Positions 1 through 11,773 of a stretch of 64,000 nt of DNA are shown in pieces. The stretch is from the NCBI GenBank assembly GCA_013399115.1, contig VXAA01006070.1:521150-585149 (forward strand). The letters are read 5' to 3'. This DNA is from Anseranas semipalmata. Its lineage: Eukaryota > Chordata > Aves > Anseriformes > Anseranatidae. The notes under the pieces were generated by a model. It made no database searches and had not been told where the DNA came from. It worked only from the letters and a program-made list of their open reading frames with translations. Within the stretch, counting starts at the first letter, position 1, and each line of letters begins with the position of its first letter. Made by a program: the position numbers and the translations under genes.

Positions 1-1036
1 AATAGCATTATATATAAAGTTATTTTTCACAAAGAAAAAGCAATGCTGATATCAAACAAGGGATGAATAGTTGGTAATTATTTCACCCATTTGTGCTGGC
101 TGATACAGCCCATGCTGCAGGCCTGTGAGGAATAACTAAATAGTTTAGGTATGAAAAGCATGTAATTCCATCACTGCTGAGGTCACAGAGATTTAAGATT
201 GTTCACAGCACACTCAGTCTCTCTATGCCACATAATTTCTTGAAATTAATAGCAGGAGGATAGCAGTCTTACTTAAAACATAAAATAACCATTCCTATTC
301 CAGATATGCTCAGACATTGCCCAGCACGTCAGTCAGTTTTACGCACGTGCCTGTCCCTCATGGGCAGATAAGCGCACACACCTGCCCGAAATGCAGCTGA
401 AAGCTCAACTAATGACACTTGCAACAAATGCCTAGCCTTGAAATGCAACATTTTCCGCCAGTAAGGCTTCAGAAAAGTTATATGCTTTTGCAAAACTGGT
501 GCTGTGGGGGAGGATGGGCTGGCTATATGGTTTACACTGAGGTGTGCCTAGCAAGATTTTATCTGTAGATATACAACCATTCTGAACTCCAGACGAATGG
601 GTGAGGAAGGGACTCTTGAGAAGGGGACCAACACAGTGGACAGGATTAGCATCTGTGAATCAAGGAATTAAGTTTATTTTCTGACAGCGTCCTGCCAACG
701 GAGGGCAGGGTGGTCTGGAGACATCGCCAGCTGCAGCACAGTGGTGGCTTTTTGAGCACTCGTCAGCAGGGGTACAGATGGCTTTCCCAGGGAGCTCTGA
801 CAGCACGTTTGGCTTCGCTTCTCATTCTGTGGTGGCTCGCTAATGATAAGAAAAATGACTGTTCTTGGAGCGTCAATTAGAAATGCTCCATTTTGGGGCA
901 TAGATGGAAAAATCAGAAATATAGATTGCTTGAAAAAGATAGTGACAACTATAATGGAACTACAACCTCTTTCTGTCTCAACATTGAGACACAATAAGGA
1001 CAGTGATTCTTCATTTTCTTGTTCCCCCACAATAGC

Positions 1037-1058
1037 TTTTTTTTTTTTTTTTTTTTTT
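1037..1058. repeat. T22 homopolymer run
   Basis: A run of 22 T on the plus strand. No retrocopy body is recognisable next to it. Confidence 0.95.
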
Positions 1059-2337
1059 GCTGCAAATCAAGTTTTGGGATCTTCTATTTCTTTTATGCTT
1101 AAGGTAATCTACCTTCTCCTTTTGAAGCATGTGGAGCGAAGCACCGGCACTTTCCTTGGCAGTCAGCACCCTCAGAGCTAGCTGTGTGAGATCTGTCAGG
1201 AATTAAACTCTGACTTGTGAGCGAGAGACATCTATTTCAAGCAAAGAAACACTTTATCATTCTGAATCTAACTGCCATGGCATGAGATGTAGGTCCCTGT
1301 TTATCTCTTCAGAGCTGTGCTACAGCATCAGTGCTAATCTCAGATCTGTGCTCTGCTCTCTGCAAAGACTCCCAAGTACCTCTCCTTATCGCTACAGAAA
1401 TTTTCAGCCTCTTCTCCAGAGACACCGAAGACCTGAACAGCAGGCATAGAAGCTGAGCAGGATAAACTGGTAGGCTGTTTTTTTTCAATGTAGTGCTGCA
1501 GCCATATTCTCAAATTGATGGCATTGGTGTCACTCGTTTAAGAATGGAGGATAAAATATCTTTTCCCCTAAGCCTCCAAAACCCGTCTGCACCAGCAACA
1601 GACCATCATTCCAGACCGACTCTCTGTTTTATTTGGGATCCTTCAAATCCCTGCTGGAAATGCAAAAACATTTTGATGAGCACAGAGACTGCTTTGGAAA
1701 CAAAGTACTTTTCCCCTGAGACATGGGAAAATTAACCCTAGTACTGCTTAGAAATCTAACAGATACTGATAACTAGGGATAATAAAGCAACCTAGTGGAA
1801 ATGCTGACTTGCAGCACCAAAGTCTGCTGAACAATGCTACAGCACTATGAACAAAAAATCAAAGGTTAATGGCCCTGTATCTTCTCTGAACAGCTGGTCC
1901 ATAGGTACAAGGGAGGAACAGGCTGGAATTTATTTAAGCCAAATTCCCTTGCAAGACATTCAAATTTTCAGTGAAGTTCGGTCAAGAATCAGCAACTCAA
2001 GGTTACTCATAAGAGAGACCCTTCAGCACAGAGATCATATATAAGGTCTCAGTTGGCAGCTCCTATCCTTCTCTTGCGAAGAAATGAGTGAGCTGGCAGT
2101 GCATATTACAGCTTATTGCCGCCCCAACTGGCTGTGCTCATTCCCAAATGGGGATGAGCAGAACCTTCTGTATGTTGGTTACAAATTCCAGAACAGCAGT
2201 GAAAGGGCAAGGCTTCTAACGGTTTGTGGTAAGACAGTCAATCTGGTTTGGTAATCAGATGTAAAATGATTCACAGAGGATTAATCCTTAATAAAATGGC
2301 ACTCCTCTGAAAAAAAATTATTATCAATTAAATTTTT

Positions 2338-2610
2338 CACATAGAATCACAGAATCATTGAGGCTGGAGGCACCTTTTGAGACTGTCCCCTTCAAACCCC
2401 TGTTTGAAGCATGGTCAGTTACAGCAGCTTGCCCAGGACTGTGCCCAATCAGATTTTGGATACCTCTAAGGACAGAAACTCAATAACCTCACTGGGCAGT
2501 CTGTGCCAGTGTTTGACCACCTTCATAGTAAAACAAATAAATAAATAAATCCTATGAATGCTCAGCTTGGTGTCCATCAGGACCCCCAGTCCTTTGGGCA
2601 TTTTGGAAAT
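2338..2610 (-). mobile_element. CR1 LINE 3' fragment
   Basis: It begins on the plus strand with atagaatcacagaatcattg, the reverse complement of the CR1 3' terminus, followed by the diverged GGAGGCACCTTTTGA and CAGCTTGCCCAGGACTGTG blocks typical of CR1. The element is therefore in minus orientation, 5'-truncated, and interrupted by a small AAAT expansion near 2535. The upper boundary is approximate. Confidence 0.85.
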
Positions 2611-3678
2611 TAATCAGGGCTCATAGATATGGAAAACATTTTTAACAGACTCATAGAGTGACGTCAGTTGGAAGCAACCTCTGGTGATCATTCGTTTATT
2701 TGAGCTCAAATCAGAACTAACTTTGTCAGGTTCTCAGGGACTTGTTCATTTGGAATAAATTTTTAGCCTCTTTTGAAAACATGATGCAGAATAGTAAGAG
2801 AATTTAGAGTAGAAATATATAAAGTTATGAAATATGTTCCTCAGTATATTTACAGATATTTTAGGCCACAAAACATTTTGTGGGCAGAGATATTTCTCAG
2901 TCAGAAGGTGAGCACAAGAAGACTGAAGGTGAGTTCAGAAAAGTAAGCTGTTTAAATGAATTTTCAGCTTTAAAGTAGCTGTTCAAAATATGATCAGAAT
3001 CATCCACAGGCCAAACCTTTGCCAGAATAAAAAGATAACTTTAGCTACATAACTTTCAGCAGCAGAAATATTAAAAGAGAAACTAAACAATGTGCTGCTA
3101 TGGAAAATGTATCTTCTAAACTAAGATTATCAAGTATACATCATCTGAAACATTGATTAAGTTTGATTCGTCTGGGCAAATCATTGTGCTATAATAACCC
3201 TTTCCATAATCCAAAGTGATTTCTAAGACCACAAACCTGAAAAACTCATTCAAGCAGTCACCAGCAGCAACCATTCCTAAAATAATCATGTGCTTAAATC
3301 ATTGAAGTCTTAGAATATTAGCTCTCATGAGTCTTTTCTTTTCTCTTTACTTTTTTACTATCCTCACGTGAACAATTTAGGTGATAGAGTTCACATCTGG
3401 GGAATCAAATGATATATATTTGCTGATTTCATAATTTATTTTTTGTAAGCATTTTGCGTTCTCATGTGCTTCACAACATTTGATCATTATGAGGCATTAT
3501 AATGTTGGATTTAGTAAACATGCATGTACCTGCATTCAAACATGTGGCTGATGCTATTAACTTACTATTTTTCTGTCTTTGTTTTGAAGAAAGCTGTTCA
3601 GAAGTAGACCACTGTGACCATTAGCTAAAATGATGGTATCTACATTTTTAGCATTAAAGAAGAGAAGTGATATTGAGC

Positions 3679-3696
3679 TTTTTTTTTTTTTTTTTT
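3679..3696. repeat. T18 homopolymer run
   Basis: A run of about 18 T on the plus strand within the downstream intron. Confidence 0.93.
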
Positions 3697-5001
3697 GACA
3701 ACTAGGTGTCCACATCACCATGAACAAATCCTGTGTAACTGATCACTAATCATCATTGTCACCATCTTCACCTGTGGGTCAGCTCCTTTGTCAGATGGTA
3801 TTATACATGCCAATTCAAGAAATTACACAGAAAATGGAAATTTCAGCAAAAAAAGCTCAGGTCATACACTTACAGAAAGGGTAGCCAAGGAGAAAGAACA
3901 AAATTGCATCAAATAGAGGTCACTGTTTTGTGATGTCAGACTACTTTTTCTGAACTTTGAGGTATTCCAGAAAAACTCTTTGACCCTTGATGTTCATAAC
4001 ATTGCTCTTGATTGTCCTATACCAGAAGTAGTCTCACAGAGCAATTTATATATATTTTTTTCACTAAGCATGACATGGCTCCATCACTTCCTTTCAAACA
4101 CACAGGCAAGTTCCTACTGCAATGTACAGTGAGAAGAACTTACACCTGAGGCTGTGTTCAAGCACTCAGCAATGCGGAGACAACTACCAAAACTAAGTGA
4201 ACTTGTCTGCTCTATTTATAACCTGAACTCTGCCTGCAGGCAGGCAAAGGTTTCCCAAAGTGACCACCAGAATGCATTATGAGGATGTGTTTGCCCTTGA
4301 AAATATACAGAAAAATACATCAAGTCAGGCCAGACTGGCACAGGAAAGCCTCTCAACACACTGGTAAGCATCAAGAACCCCTCAGGAATTTATAGGATTT
4401 AGAAAAATTGTCTCTGGCTTACACTTTAATATTTTCCCACACATTCTTTTTACACTATGCAAAGTAATTAGACATGTATGTTGAAAGAGCTATGACCAAA
4501 AATAGAACTAAAGATACACCTTGAAAAGACATACTCCCACAGCTTTTGGGCAAATTGTTCAAGACTTTCATGACGGAACTGTGTGCTGCCGCATGGCACA
4601 GGCTGTGCTGCTACAGCTGCCAACACAGAAGGGCTGCTGCTAAGTGCTTGATCCTGAATGTAGCAAGGAGTGATTCAAAACACTGTGACCAGGCAAAACA
4701 CTCAAAACCAGGCAAAGCACTTGCAAATATCACCTTCCTTGTTTTCACACTTTAAAGTTCCCCTGCTCAAACCCCCACGCAAACAGGACATGCTCTTATC
4801 AACCATGAGAGGGGCTCCTGGTAGCATGCTGATTAGTGGGAAACAGTTTTATGGCCATAAGGATGCTATCAGGAACCTCTCTTGCCAGCCTTGGTTGCAG
4901 CTGGCTTTGGTAGTCCTCCTGTGTTTTCCTTCAACACAGCTGGACATTTCTCCTGCTATTTCTCCCAAAGTGAAAAGACAAGGTCATTGGCTTTCTCCTA
5001 C

Positions 5002-5160
5002 CTATGTGCTGTCCATACATGTGATAGTAGAAGCTAAAACAGTAGGCTGTGTTCGTAGCTCCATAAGGATTTTTTGGAGCAACACTGAAAACGGGACTAA
5101 CAAGTCTGGCCTTTTCTCCTTCCAGCCTGGGGCGCGAAGTTTCAATGTACATGTAGAAAC
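5002..5160 (-). CDS. MDGA2: MDGA2 exon: middle part of MAM domain
   Basis: This 159-base exon opens with GT (completing a glycine codon), reads 52 codons [19 protein letters not shown] to HMYGQHI, and leaves a G (phase 1 at both ends). The acceptor is CTCCCCCCAG ending at 5161; the donor is GTAGGA starting at 5001. Key MAM features are the YMYIETSRP strand, RLVSPVF, and the cysteine-containing strand [13 protein letters not shown]. Compared with my memory of human MDGA2 only a few residues differ, which is typical for a bird. The remaining MAM segment (starting LNVYLR in the family), its last cysteine and the hydrophobic GPI-attachment signal are not found below 5002, so at least one further exon lies off the window. 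Confidence 0.97.
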   Translation of the reverse strand, partial: VSTCTLKLRAPGWKEKRPDLLVPFSVLLQKILMELRTQPTVLASTITCMDST

Positions 5161-6244
5161 CTGGGGGGAGTCCAAATGAAAATTGTTAAGTTTCAGTCTT
5201 AAAAATCTAACACATACACATGCAGGAAGACACTAGGGCTATCAGGTATCTCTATTAATTTTTCATGTTCATCTGACATCACCACGGTTTCCAGGACATA
5301 TTTGTTCTGCATTAAGCCCACATGTTTTCCACAGCTGCTTCAAAGATGTTTTCTACCAAGAGTAAAATCAGGGCTAGCAGGTCAGTACTCATAAACAACT
5401 TCAAATCAATACAACATTGTATATGCACAAGAAAAATTCTTTAGGATGAGGTTCAGACTTCAGTCTCAAGGTTGCAGTTTGTTCCCATGAACAGTGAGAA
5501 GGGAGGACTTTTAAAACAAGGTAAAATATCTTGATGGAAACCTTTCAATGAACATTTTTAACTGCCCATGTCAATCCCAGTTCAAAAGCTCACAAGGAGA
5601 CAATGTTCATTTATTCTGATCTGGACTGTGCCATCAACAGAGATAGTTTTTATTTAATCCAACCAAGCAAATACAATGCAGTATGATTTTTTCCCCATTG
5701 GTAATAGGGGGGCAGGGGGCATACAATAAAATAGTACAAGTTACTGCAGTACTCGATAAATTCAGCACAATATGTCTGACTTTTCAAATGAAAATATATA
5801 TCGCAGTCAAGATGGCACACTTCTGTTAACAGGGGTAGCAGATTGAAAATTACATATTTTAGCAACACCCAAAGTAAAAATGGGGAAAAAAATCTCATTG
5901 TGAGAGTCCAAGTTAGAATTTAAATGACATAAAACAGAAGAATATTTCAAGATGTGCTAGAATATTTCCCCACTAGACAGTAACATGAAAGCAGTCGCTT
6001 TGAAAATGGCACAATAGAAACAATACAAGATGCTTAATGGCACCGTTAGTGAGTTCTGCTTAGGGACCAGCCACATGCCTCAGCACTGGCAATTTCTTTT
6101 AAAGTCCATGAAGTATGATCATTCTTGGCACGATAAGGGAAAAGCACATAGCTGGCTGAATCTGCTTTCCTGGACAGGTCCCTCACCCCAATGGAGCTGC
6201 ACAGCTTACAGTGTCAGGGGACCAGACGCACCCCTGGAGCTTAC
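5161..6244 (-). other. MDGA2 intron between the two MAM exons
   Basis: A complete intron of 1,084 bases from GTAAGC (6244) to CCCCCCAG (5161). It is AT-rich with no recognisable transposable element. A run of G near 5706-5719 (minus-strand C run) is its only marked composition change. An 82-codon hydrophobic open frame at 5650-5898 matches nothing I know. Confidence 0.9.
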
Positions 6245-6400
6245 CTTCCTTGGAGCCAGTCCGATCTGCATTTGGCCCGGTGTTGGGGGTATATTTTGTG
6301 TCTCTAGTGGCAGTGCTTTGCTTTGTCCAGTCAAAATTGTCTGTATCATCTTGAGTGAAAAGGCAAATGTTACCATCCTCAAACCCACAGTGGAACTCTC
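6245..6400 (-). CDS. MDGA2: MDGA2 exon: N-terminal part of MAM domain
   Basis: This 156-base exon opens with GA (completing an arginine codon from the microexon), reads 51 codons [14 protein letters not shown] to NADRTGSKE, and leaves a G (phase 1 at both ends). The acceptor is TTGGCAG ending at 6401; the donor is GTAAGC starting at 6244. It shows the MAM-domain opening: a cysteine, the CxFEDG-type core (CGFEDGN), a second cysteine (IC) and the aspartate/tryptophan stretch [12 protein letters not shown], then the PNTGP turn. MAM domains are adhesive extracellular modules stabilised by disulfides between conserved cysteines. In MDGA proteins MAM sits next to the membrane. Reading through the donor gives about 22 unrelated residues and a stop. 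The next exon is only 1,084 bases away. Confidence 0.97.
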
Positions 6401-7186
6401 CTGCCAACACAGCAAATGAGCAGAAATTTAGTGGCTGAAACTATTCAATGTGTGTTTGTCAAAGTACTTGTCAATTAGAATGGACATATTGTAGGATGAT
6501 GCTCATTAGCAGTGCTGGAAATAGGTGTATATTTATTTTACATTATTCCCTAGTATTAAGTGTATGTTTTCTTTCAAGTGACCTCAAAGAAAAAAAAAGT
6601 CACAATCATCAATTTGTGTTAGTGTTACTTGAAATTATATTCAAGTCTTATTGTATAGATCTTCTTCACATATTCAGATGTATGTAATAGCCCTTAGAGA
6701 CACTGTCTCTTCTTACCCAGCTATGATTTCTAAAAAGCTGAGAACAGACAGCATGTCCATGAAATATGAAGTACGGGAAAAAAACTAAGAAGTAGGCTAT
6801 TTTAGTTAGGGACATTAGGGAAAAGTGTGCAGCAACTTTTCAAAAGAAAAATGTGGTCTCCAAGTGACATCTCTTGAATTTTTCTCAGTTTTCAGTAGGG
6901 ATGGGAAAGCAAATAATGGCTAAAATGCAAGGAAATGTGATTTAGAGTAGACATGAAGAAAAACTTTCTAAAAAAAAGTAAAATGAAGTACATGAATGGA
7001 TTGCTCAAGATGAGCATTGAGTCCCCATCACTGAATTATAATAACCAATTAGAGAAATGTCTGGGAGGAATTAGGTCTATCTGAACCTGTATAGGCAGGA
7101 CAGGTGACTGTATCATATCCTGAAGACATCTGCTAGCCTGTTCACTAAGATCTCTGTTGTCTTGAGGTCAAGTCCTAAAAGCTTCT

Positions 7187-7217
7187 AAAAAAAAAAAAAN
7201 NNNNNNNAAAAAAAAAA
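7187..7217. other. Assembly gap of 8 N inside a poly-A tract
   Basis: Eight N (7200-7207) are flanked on both sides by A runs of about 10-13. The gap probably marks a homopolymer or repeat that sequencing did not resolve; the true length is unknown. Confidence 0.97.
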
Positions 7218-10200
7218 GCAACACCAAGAACCCCAGACAGGATTACTGGGATCCTCTCTTTTGTGAAATGGATTTGCAAGACTCACCATTCCAGTGATCC
7301 TACCTGCCAGGTTATGATGGGGTGGGAAAGTTCTATCACCAGACATTTAGGAACCAAACAAATCAAAACTTCAAGGTTCAGTTTTCATCTCAGAACAGAA
7401 CGAGGCCCCATGTACAAAAATGTGCAAAAGCTTAATTTTATGCACATGAACAGTTCCTGCTGAGTTTACTCTTCCAGCAAAGTCAATTGATTTATCTGAG
7501 AAAACAAGCAAATTTCTCTTCTCTAGGGAGAATGCAGCTGTCTGCATACTGCGTCAGCTACAGCCTTCTTTATAGGGGTGCAATTTATATTCATTGTTAT
7601 GAGGAACTCTAACACCAGGCGTCATGGGATTATTCATCTGTGTTAAATTGAGAAGGTGTATAAATGTTTGTGGGTTTGGGGTTTCAGTAAACTATAAATC
7701 CACTTAAGCCACTGGAGCTTCCCTGCAAATCAGTGAAGACAGAGAGACCTGGAGCTTAGCTTGGATATGTACTGCTAAGCAAGGATGCTGGTCTGAAGCT
7801 TATTTAAAATCATATAATACTTCAGACTGAAAAAAGCAGACTTGAAAATTCAACCCAAACCACCAGGTGCATTAGGAGTGCTTTCCAAGTCTTCCTCATT
7901 CTGCCTCTGCTCATGCAGAGCAACACAAGCTACCCACTCCACAGCAGTCAGCATAAACCACTGTTCCATACAAACAGGTTATCACAGAAATGCAGCCCAC
8001 AGAAACTTCTGTGCCCCTTAGCACCTCAAGCAGATTGACTTGATTTTTTAATAAATCCATCACCTTTATTAGATCCTCCAGAAGAATTAATTTCCTAAAG
8101 CGCAATTCCTTAACTGGCAAATGTGACTGAAAACCATCAACATGATGAGGAGCCAATTTCAGGACCTTGCCCCTTGGTTTGATTCTGGAAGTAGTGTCCT
8201 CTGAATGCTGAATTTTGAATGATGAAGAAGTGGCAATACACAAAATCATTCAACACAGGAGCACCACCATAAGCATTGCAGAGAAGAAATACAAATAGAG
8301 GCCTTGATTGTGGTTCTTCCTGAGAGACGAGCATATCAAAGAATGAGGCCACAAGGAACGCCTGTGCATCCAAATTGCATCCAAAATCCTTCAAGTGAGA
8401 AGCATGTGAATGGATGCAGATTGACACCTCCGTCTTTATTCCTAAGACCAGGAAGAGAACGCAAAGACCCTGACAAAGCTCTTGAAAGATGCAAGGACAC
8501 GAATGAAGCACTCTGAGCAAAATGCCAGCTGCGCCTCTCATCTCCAATAATACCTTTTACATGATGCAAGCTCTGAATTGCTTGATTTAGCCTATATTCT
8601 GTACATTGGGCTTCCACCTTCACTTATGCATGCCCTTCCTATAGCATGAAAGGTGCTGCTTCTACACAGTGAGATAGAATTAAAGGGCAAAACAGTAACT
8701 AAAGGAGCAAACACTGACTACCATATCCAGTCCTGCAGCAAAGTGAATTAAGACAAAGCATTTCCAGCCATTCAGCAGTTTCTACCACTGCCCCTCCAGT
8801 TCCTTAAAAGCTGCATTTCCATGTCACACTATGCCCTCAGAGCTTCATTAAGAAATTCCACATCAGCAGAACAAAAGCCTTTCCTTTGCGTGGAAAAAAA
8901 AAAAAAAAAATCAGGCCAGGTGAAGAAAGGCAAGTAAAAGTTTGCCATTTATCTAATATGAAAACACCGTTTTCCCATGGGACTCTACCATTTGGAATAC
9001 ATTGGAAAAGGTTAGCGTTAAATATTCTTGGCACTGAACACTTCATAAAAAATAAGAGATGAATAAAAATGGGAAATAGTTCCCCACGATTAGCTCAGAA
9101 CTTTCCCTGTGCAAGAAGTGGGGGCATATAAATAGACCTGGACGGTCCTGACCTGTTCGCTAAAGAGGCACACCAAGAGCAAGAGGAACAGCTGGCTCTT
9201 CCCCAGTGACCCATGGGTGCTCTAGCTCATGGCATTGCTCAGACCACTGCGGTTTGCTGAAAGCACCCATGATAGTAAAAATTACAATTAAAGAATGTGG
9301 TGAACTTTTGTTGAAGCACATGCCAGCACAGGTTATTAATAATTTTGTTGCCAATTAGGGCAAAATCTGAAATTCTTCTCAAGGTGAAAGGCTCTTCATT
9401 GTAGTATGAATTCTTGTTCCATAAAATTCAAATTGAATATGACTCTCTAACATTTAATCTCTTTCATTATTCGCATGTAACATCTAGTTGTACCAATTGA
9501 TATGAAATTCTTAAAAGTTTACATTAAAAGGTTTATATTGTACATTACAAAATAAAATGTACTTCTAAGGCTACTTCTCAATGTTTAAGTCATTCAATGC
9601 TACTTGCTTTTGTATGGCAGAAATCTCATAAAAAGGAATGCTCTGTGCAATGTGATTATTCCAGAATTTAAGCAGGAAGGTGTGACTTCAGTTTCCAACA
9701 CAGATATCTTGTCCCAGCTGAATACAGCACTTACTCTTCATTTGCAATGGTGTAAATAAAATTAGAATTCAGCCCAAAAGGTTTAGAAAAAAACAATGTG
9801 GTTGATATTATATAATATACAAAATGCTCATTCATTCTGTTTTTTCAGTGAAATAAAATAAGATTGTAGAAAGCATGGATAAAGATGAGATTGAATTTGT
9901 AAGGGGAGACAGAACCTCTCTTCTCCAGCTTACTGGTTTGAACCTATTTGCAGATTTCTTCCCTGTCAAAGGATTTCACTCAAGAAGTCTTTGGGGAAAA
10001 AAAATCAAGCCTTCAAGATTTACCATCTTTTTGGTCATCTGAAAGAAATGACCCTGGGTGCACTATAGCTCCTAGTGGGCAAACTTTCTCATTACCAGTA
10101 GTGCACAGAGAGGCACACACAGAAAGCAGATGAAGGAAATGGTGGACAGGTTGTTAGAAGTCTCCCTCCCTCGAGCTAACACAGTTCCTATCTCAAGGGC

Positions 10201-11159
10201 AATTTGGATGCCACCTGCACTGTACCATGAGCCTACTAGATTTGTGGCTTTTAAGTGTGCAATAGAGACATTTTGAAAATGAGACAATTTCAGATCTTAA
10301 ACTCATGGAAGGTTATATTGCAAAGCACTTGGAACTGCAACGCTTATTTTTCTTAACATCATAGAGTATATATTTAATATATTAATTAGCAAGGGCCTCA
10401 TCTACTGCTCATTTAAGAGAATGGGATTGGTTCCTTCAGCTCCTGTGAGCTTTGAATTGAGCCCTGATTAATTATTAATGCATTGCACAAGATCTTCAGC
10501 AAATAAGTTTAAAATTTACAGAAAGGCTTAGGCATCGGTGTGTGAGAGACAGAAAGAGAGGCTGCTCACACAGCCTGGTGATGCGTTTCTGCCTGTCTAT
10601 GGCTGCACAATAGCAGCAATAACAGGAGAGAGTCCCACTCCCTTTACAAGAGTATTTTTAGCATATGTGATTAAAAGCAAGAATAATGGCAGAGGATGTT
10701 CCCACAGACAAAATACACGCTTGCTATGTTCTGGAAATAAATCATGAAGTAGACAGATGGGGGGACTGTTAGAAATAAGCTGGTTTTACTGGAACATACT
10801 GTAGCTCCAGCCCAGCCTCTGGCCTGTGATATTGGTAGGGATTTGGTGCCTATGGATTAAATGTGTGGGAACCAGCTGTACCAAGAGTCATTTCTCCCCT
10901 GGAATATCCCTGTGCTCCTGAGCATCACCACATTAGCGAGTATATAGTTAGAGTTTGCATTTGCAATCCTGCCTGTGGAGCTGCCTCCTGTGAATTTGTC
11001 TAAACACTTTCACACCCTAGTCACACCTTTGGTCTCCACATTTCTCTGTGCAAATGAGGTCCACGATTCATGTATGCACTGCATGAAAAAAACATTCTTC
11101 TTTTTGTTTTAAAGCTGTAGATGAGCTTCTGACTACAACTGGAAGTATCAAAATAACTC

Positions 11160-11243
11160 ACACAGAATCACAGAACGGTTAAATTTGGAAGGGACTTCTG
11201 GAGGTCATCTGGTCCAACCCCACTGCTCAAGCAGAGATACCTC
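11160..11243 (-). mobile_element. CR1 LINE 3' fragment, short
   Basis: The plus strand reads acagaatcacagaacggtta, then TTGGAAGGGACTTCTGGAGGTCATCTGGTCCAACCCCACTGCTCAAGCAG-like sequence, the last 80 or so bases of CR1 in minus orientation. It is strongly 5'-truncated. It lies about 510 bases downstream, in transcription terms, of the microexon donor. Confidence 0.9.
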
Positions 11244-11752
11244 AAGAAGTGTAAATGTAGTTCTCATGCAAGGATAAATGAATTTGGAACAGTTCAGAAA
11301 CTGACATTTCCTTTGAGATTTTTACCATGCCTGGTGAGGCTCAGAGACAGATCTCACTCCGTACTTGAACTTTCAGGTATTTAGCTACTTCTGTGATAAA
11401 ACTCTAGCTTCACCTATAGATACTGAGCTGCTATGCCCCAGAAATGGAGTTTATTTTTAGAATATTAGTTTTCTCCTTTAGATGGACTGTTTGGAGTAGG
11501 GAGAGAGAAAGATGAGGTGGAGCTATAATATTTCCTTCCTCCATCTACTGTTGCTTTAGCACCTTGGCAGAACAAGAGGAATGACACCGTCAGCCACCAG
11601 CTCAGCTTGCATGCAGAACTAAGATGGACTATGTAATTCATGGGCCACAAATGAAAGTGAAATAATTGTCATTTACTTTTTGACTGTGAGGGACAAGTTC
11701 AAGGACAGTTCTTCACATAGATAAAATCTAAAAAAGATGAAGAAATACTTAC

Positions 11753-11773
11753 GTAGGTGTGGATTTACTGGAG
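11753..11773 (-). CDS. MDGA2: MDGA2 microexon (21 nt) encoding the FnIII-MAM linker
   Basis: The exon is 21 bases, too short for ordinary ORF finding. It is preceded by TTGCTCTGTCTTCCAG and followed by a perfect GTAAGT donor. With the G left by the 19.4 kb exon and the GA that opens the 6.4 kb exon it encodes APVNPHLR, the linker expected before EFHCGFEDG in MDGA2. It is phase 1 on both sides, so skipping it keeps the frame and would replace these eight residues with one glycine. A TGC triplet sits 13-15 bases upstream of the acceptor within the pyrimidine tract, which resembles the UGC element that the neuronal factor SRRM4 (nSR100) uses to include microexons. The exon itself is well supported; regulated skipping is inference. 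Confidence 0.93.

Larger units (their letters stand above)
1..5001 (-). other. MDGA2 intron after second MAM exon (partial)
   Basis: AT-rich intron sequence downstream of the 5002-5160 exon; the acceptor side is outside the window. It contains a T22 run (1037-1058), a CR1 fragment (about 2338-2610), a short AAAT repeat (2535-2551) and a T18 run (3679-3696). I looked on the minus strand for the remaining MAM segment and the GPI-signal exon and saw neither. The small open frames here (for example 674-1030 and 4670-5179) show no recognisable protein. Confidence 0.85.
6401..11752 (-). other. MDGA2 intron between microexon and first MAM exon
   Basis: A complete intron of about 5.35 kb (the 8-base N gap makes the true length uncertain). 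It holds an A-rich tract interrupted by N at 7200-7207, an A17 run near 8894-8910 and a CR1 fragment at about 11160-11243. The interval 10360-10520 is rich in TAAT motifs. Overlapping open frames at 7911-8623 on both strands match no known protein. Confidence 0.9.

Noticed and set aside
1..5001. Search for the last MAM exon and GPI-signal exon of MDGA2
   Set aside because: No minus-strand segment resembling the rest of the MAM domain or a terminal hydrophobic signal was found, so these exons are taken to lie outside the window.
5650..5898. 82-codon hydrophobic frame in the intron between MAM exons, considered as an alternative membrane-anchoring end
   Set aside because: It is not reached in frame from the MAM exon donor; read-through from 6244 stops after about 22 codons, and no supporting acceptor was identified.
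7911..8623. Overlapping open frames on both strands that looked like a decayed retrocopy
   Set aside because: No parent protein could be recognised, there is no poly-A tail or target duplication, and open frames occur in several registers at once.
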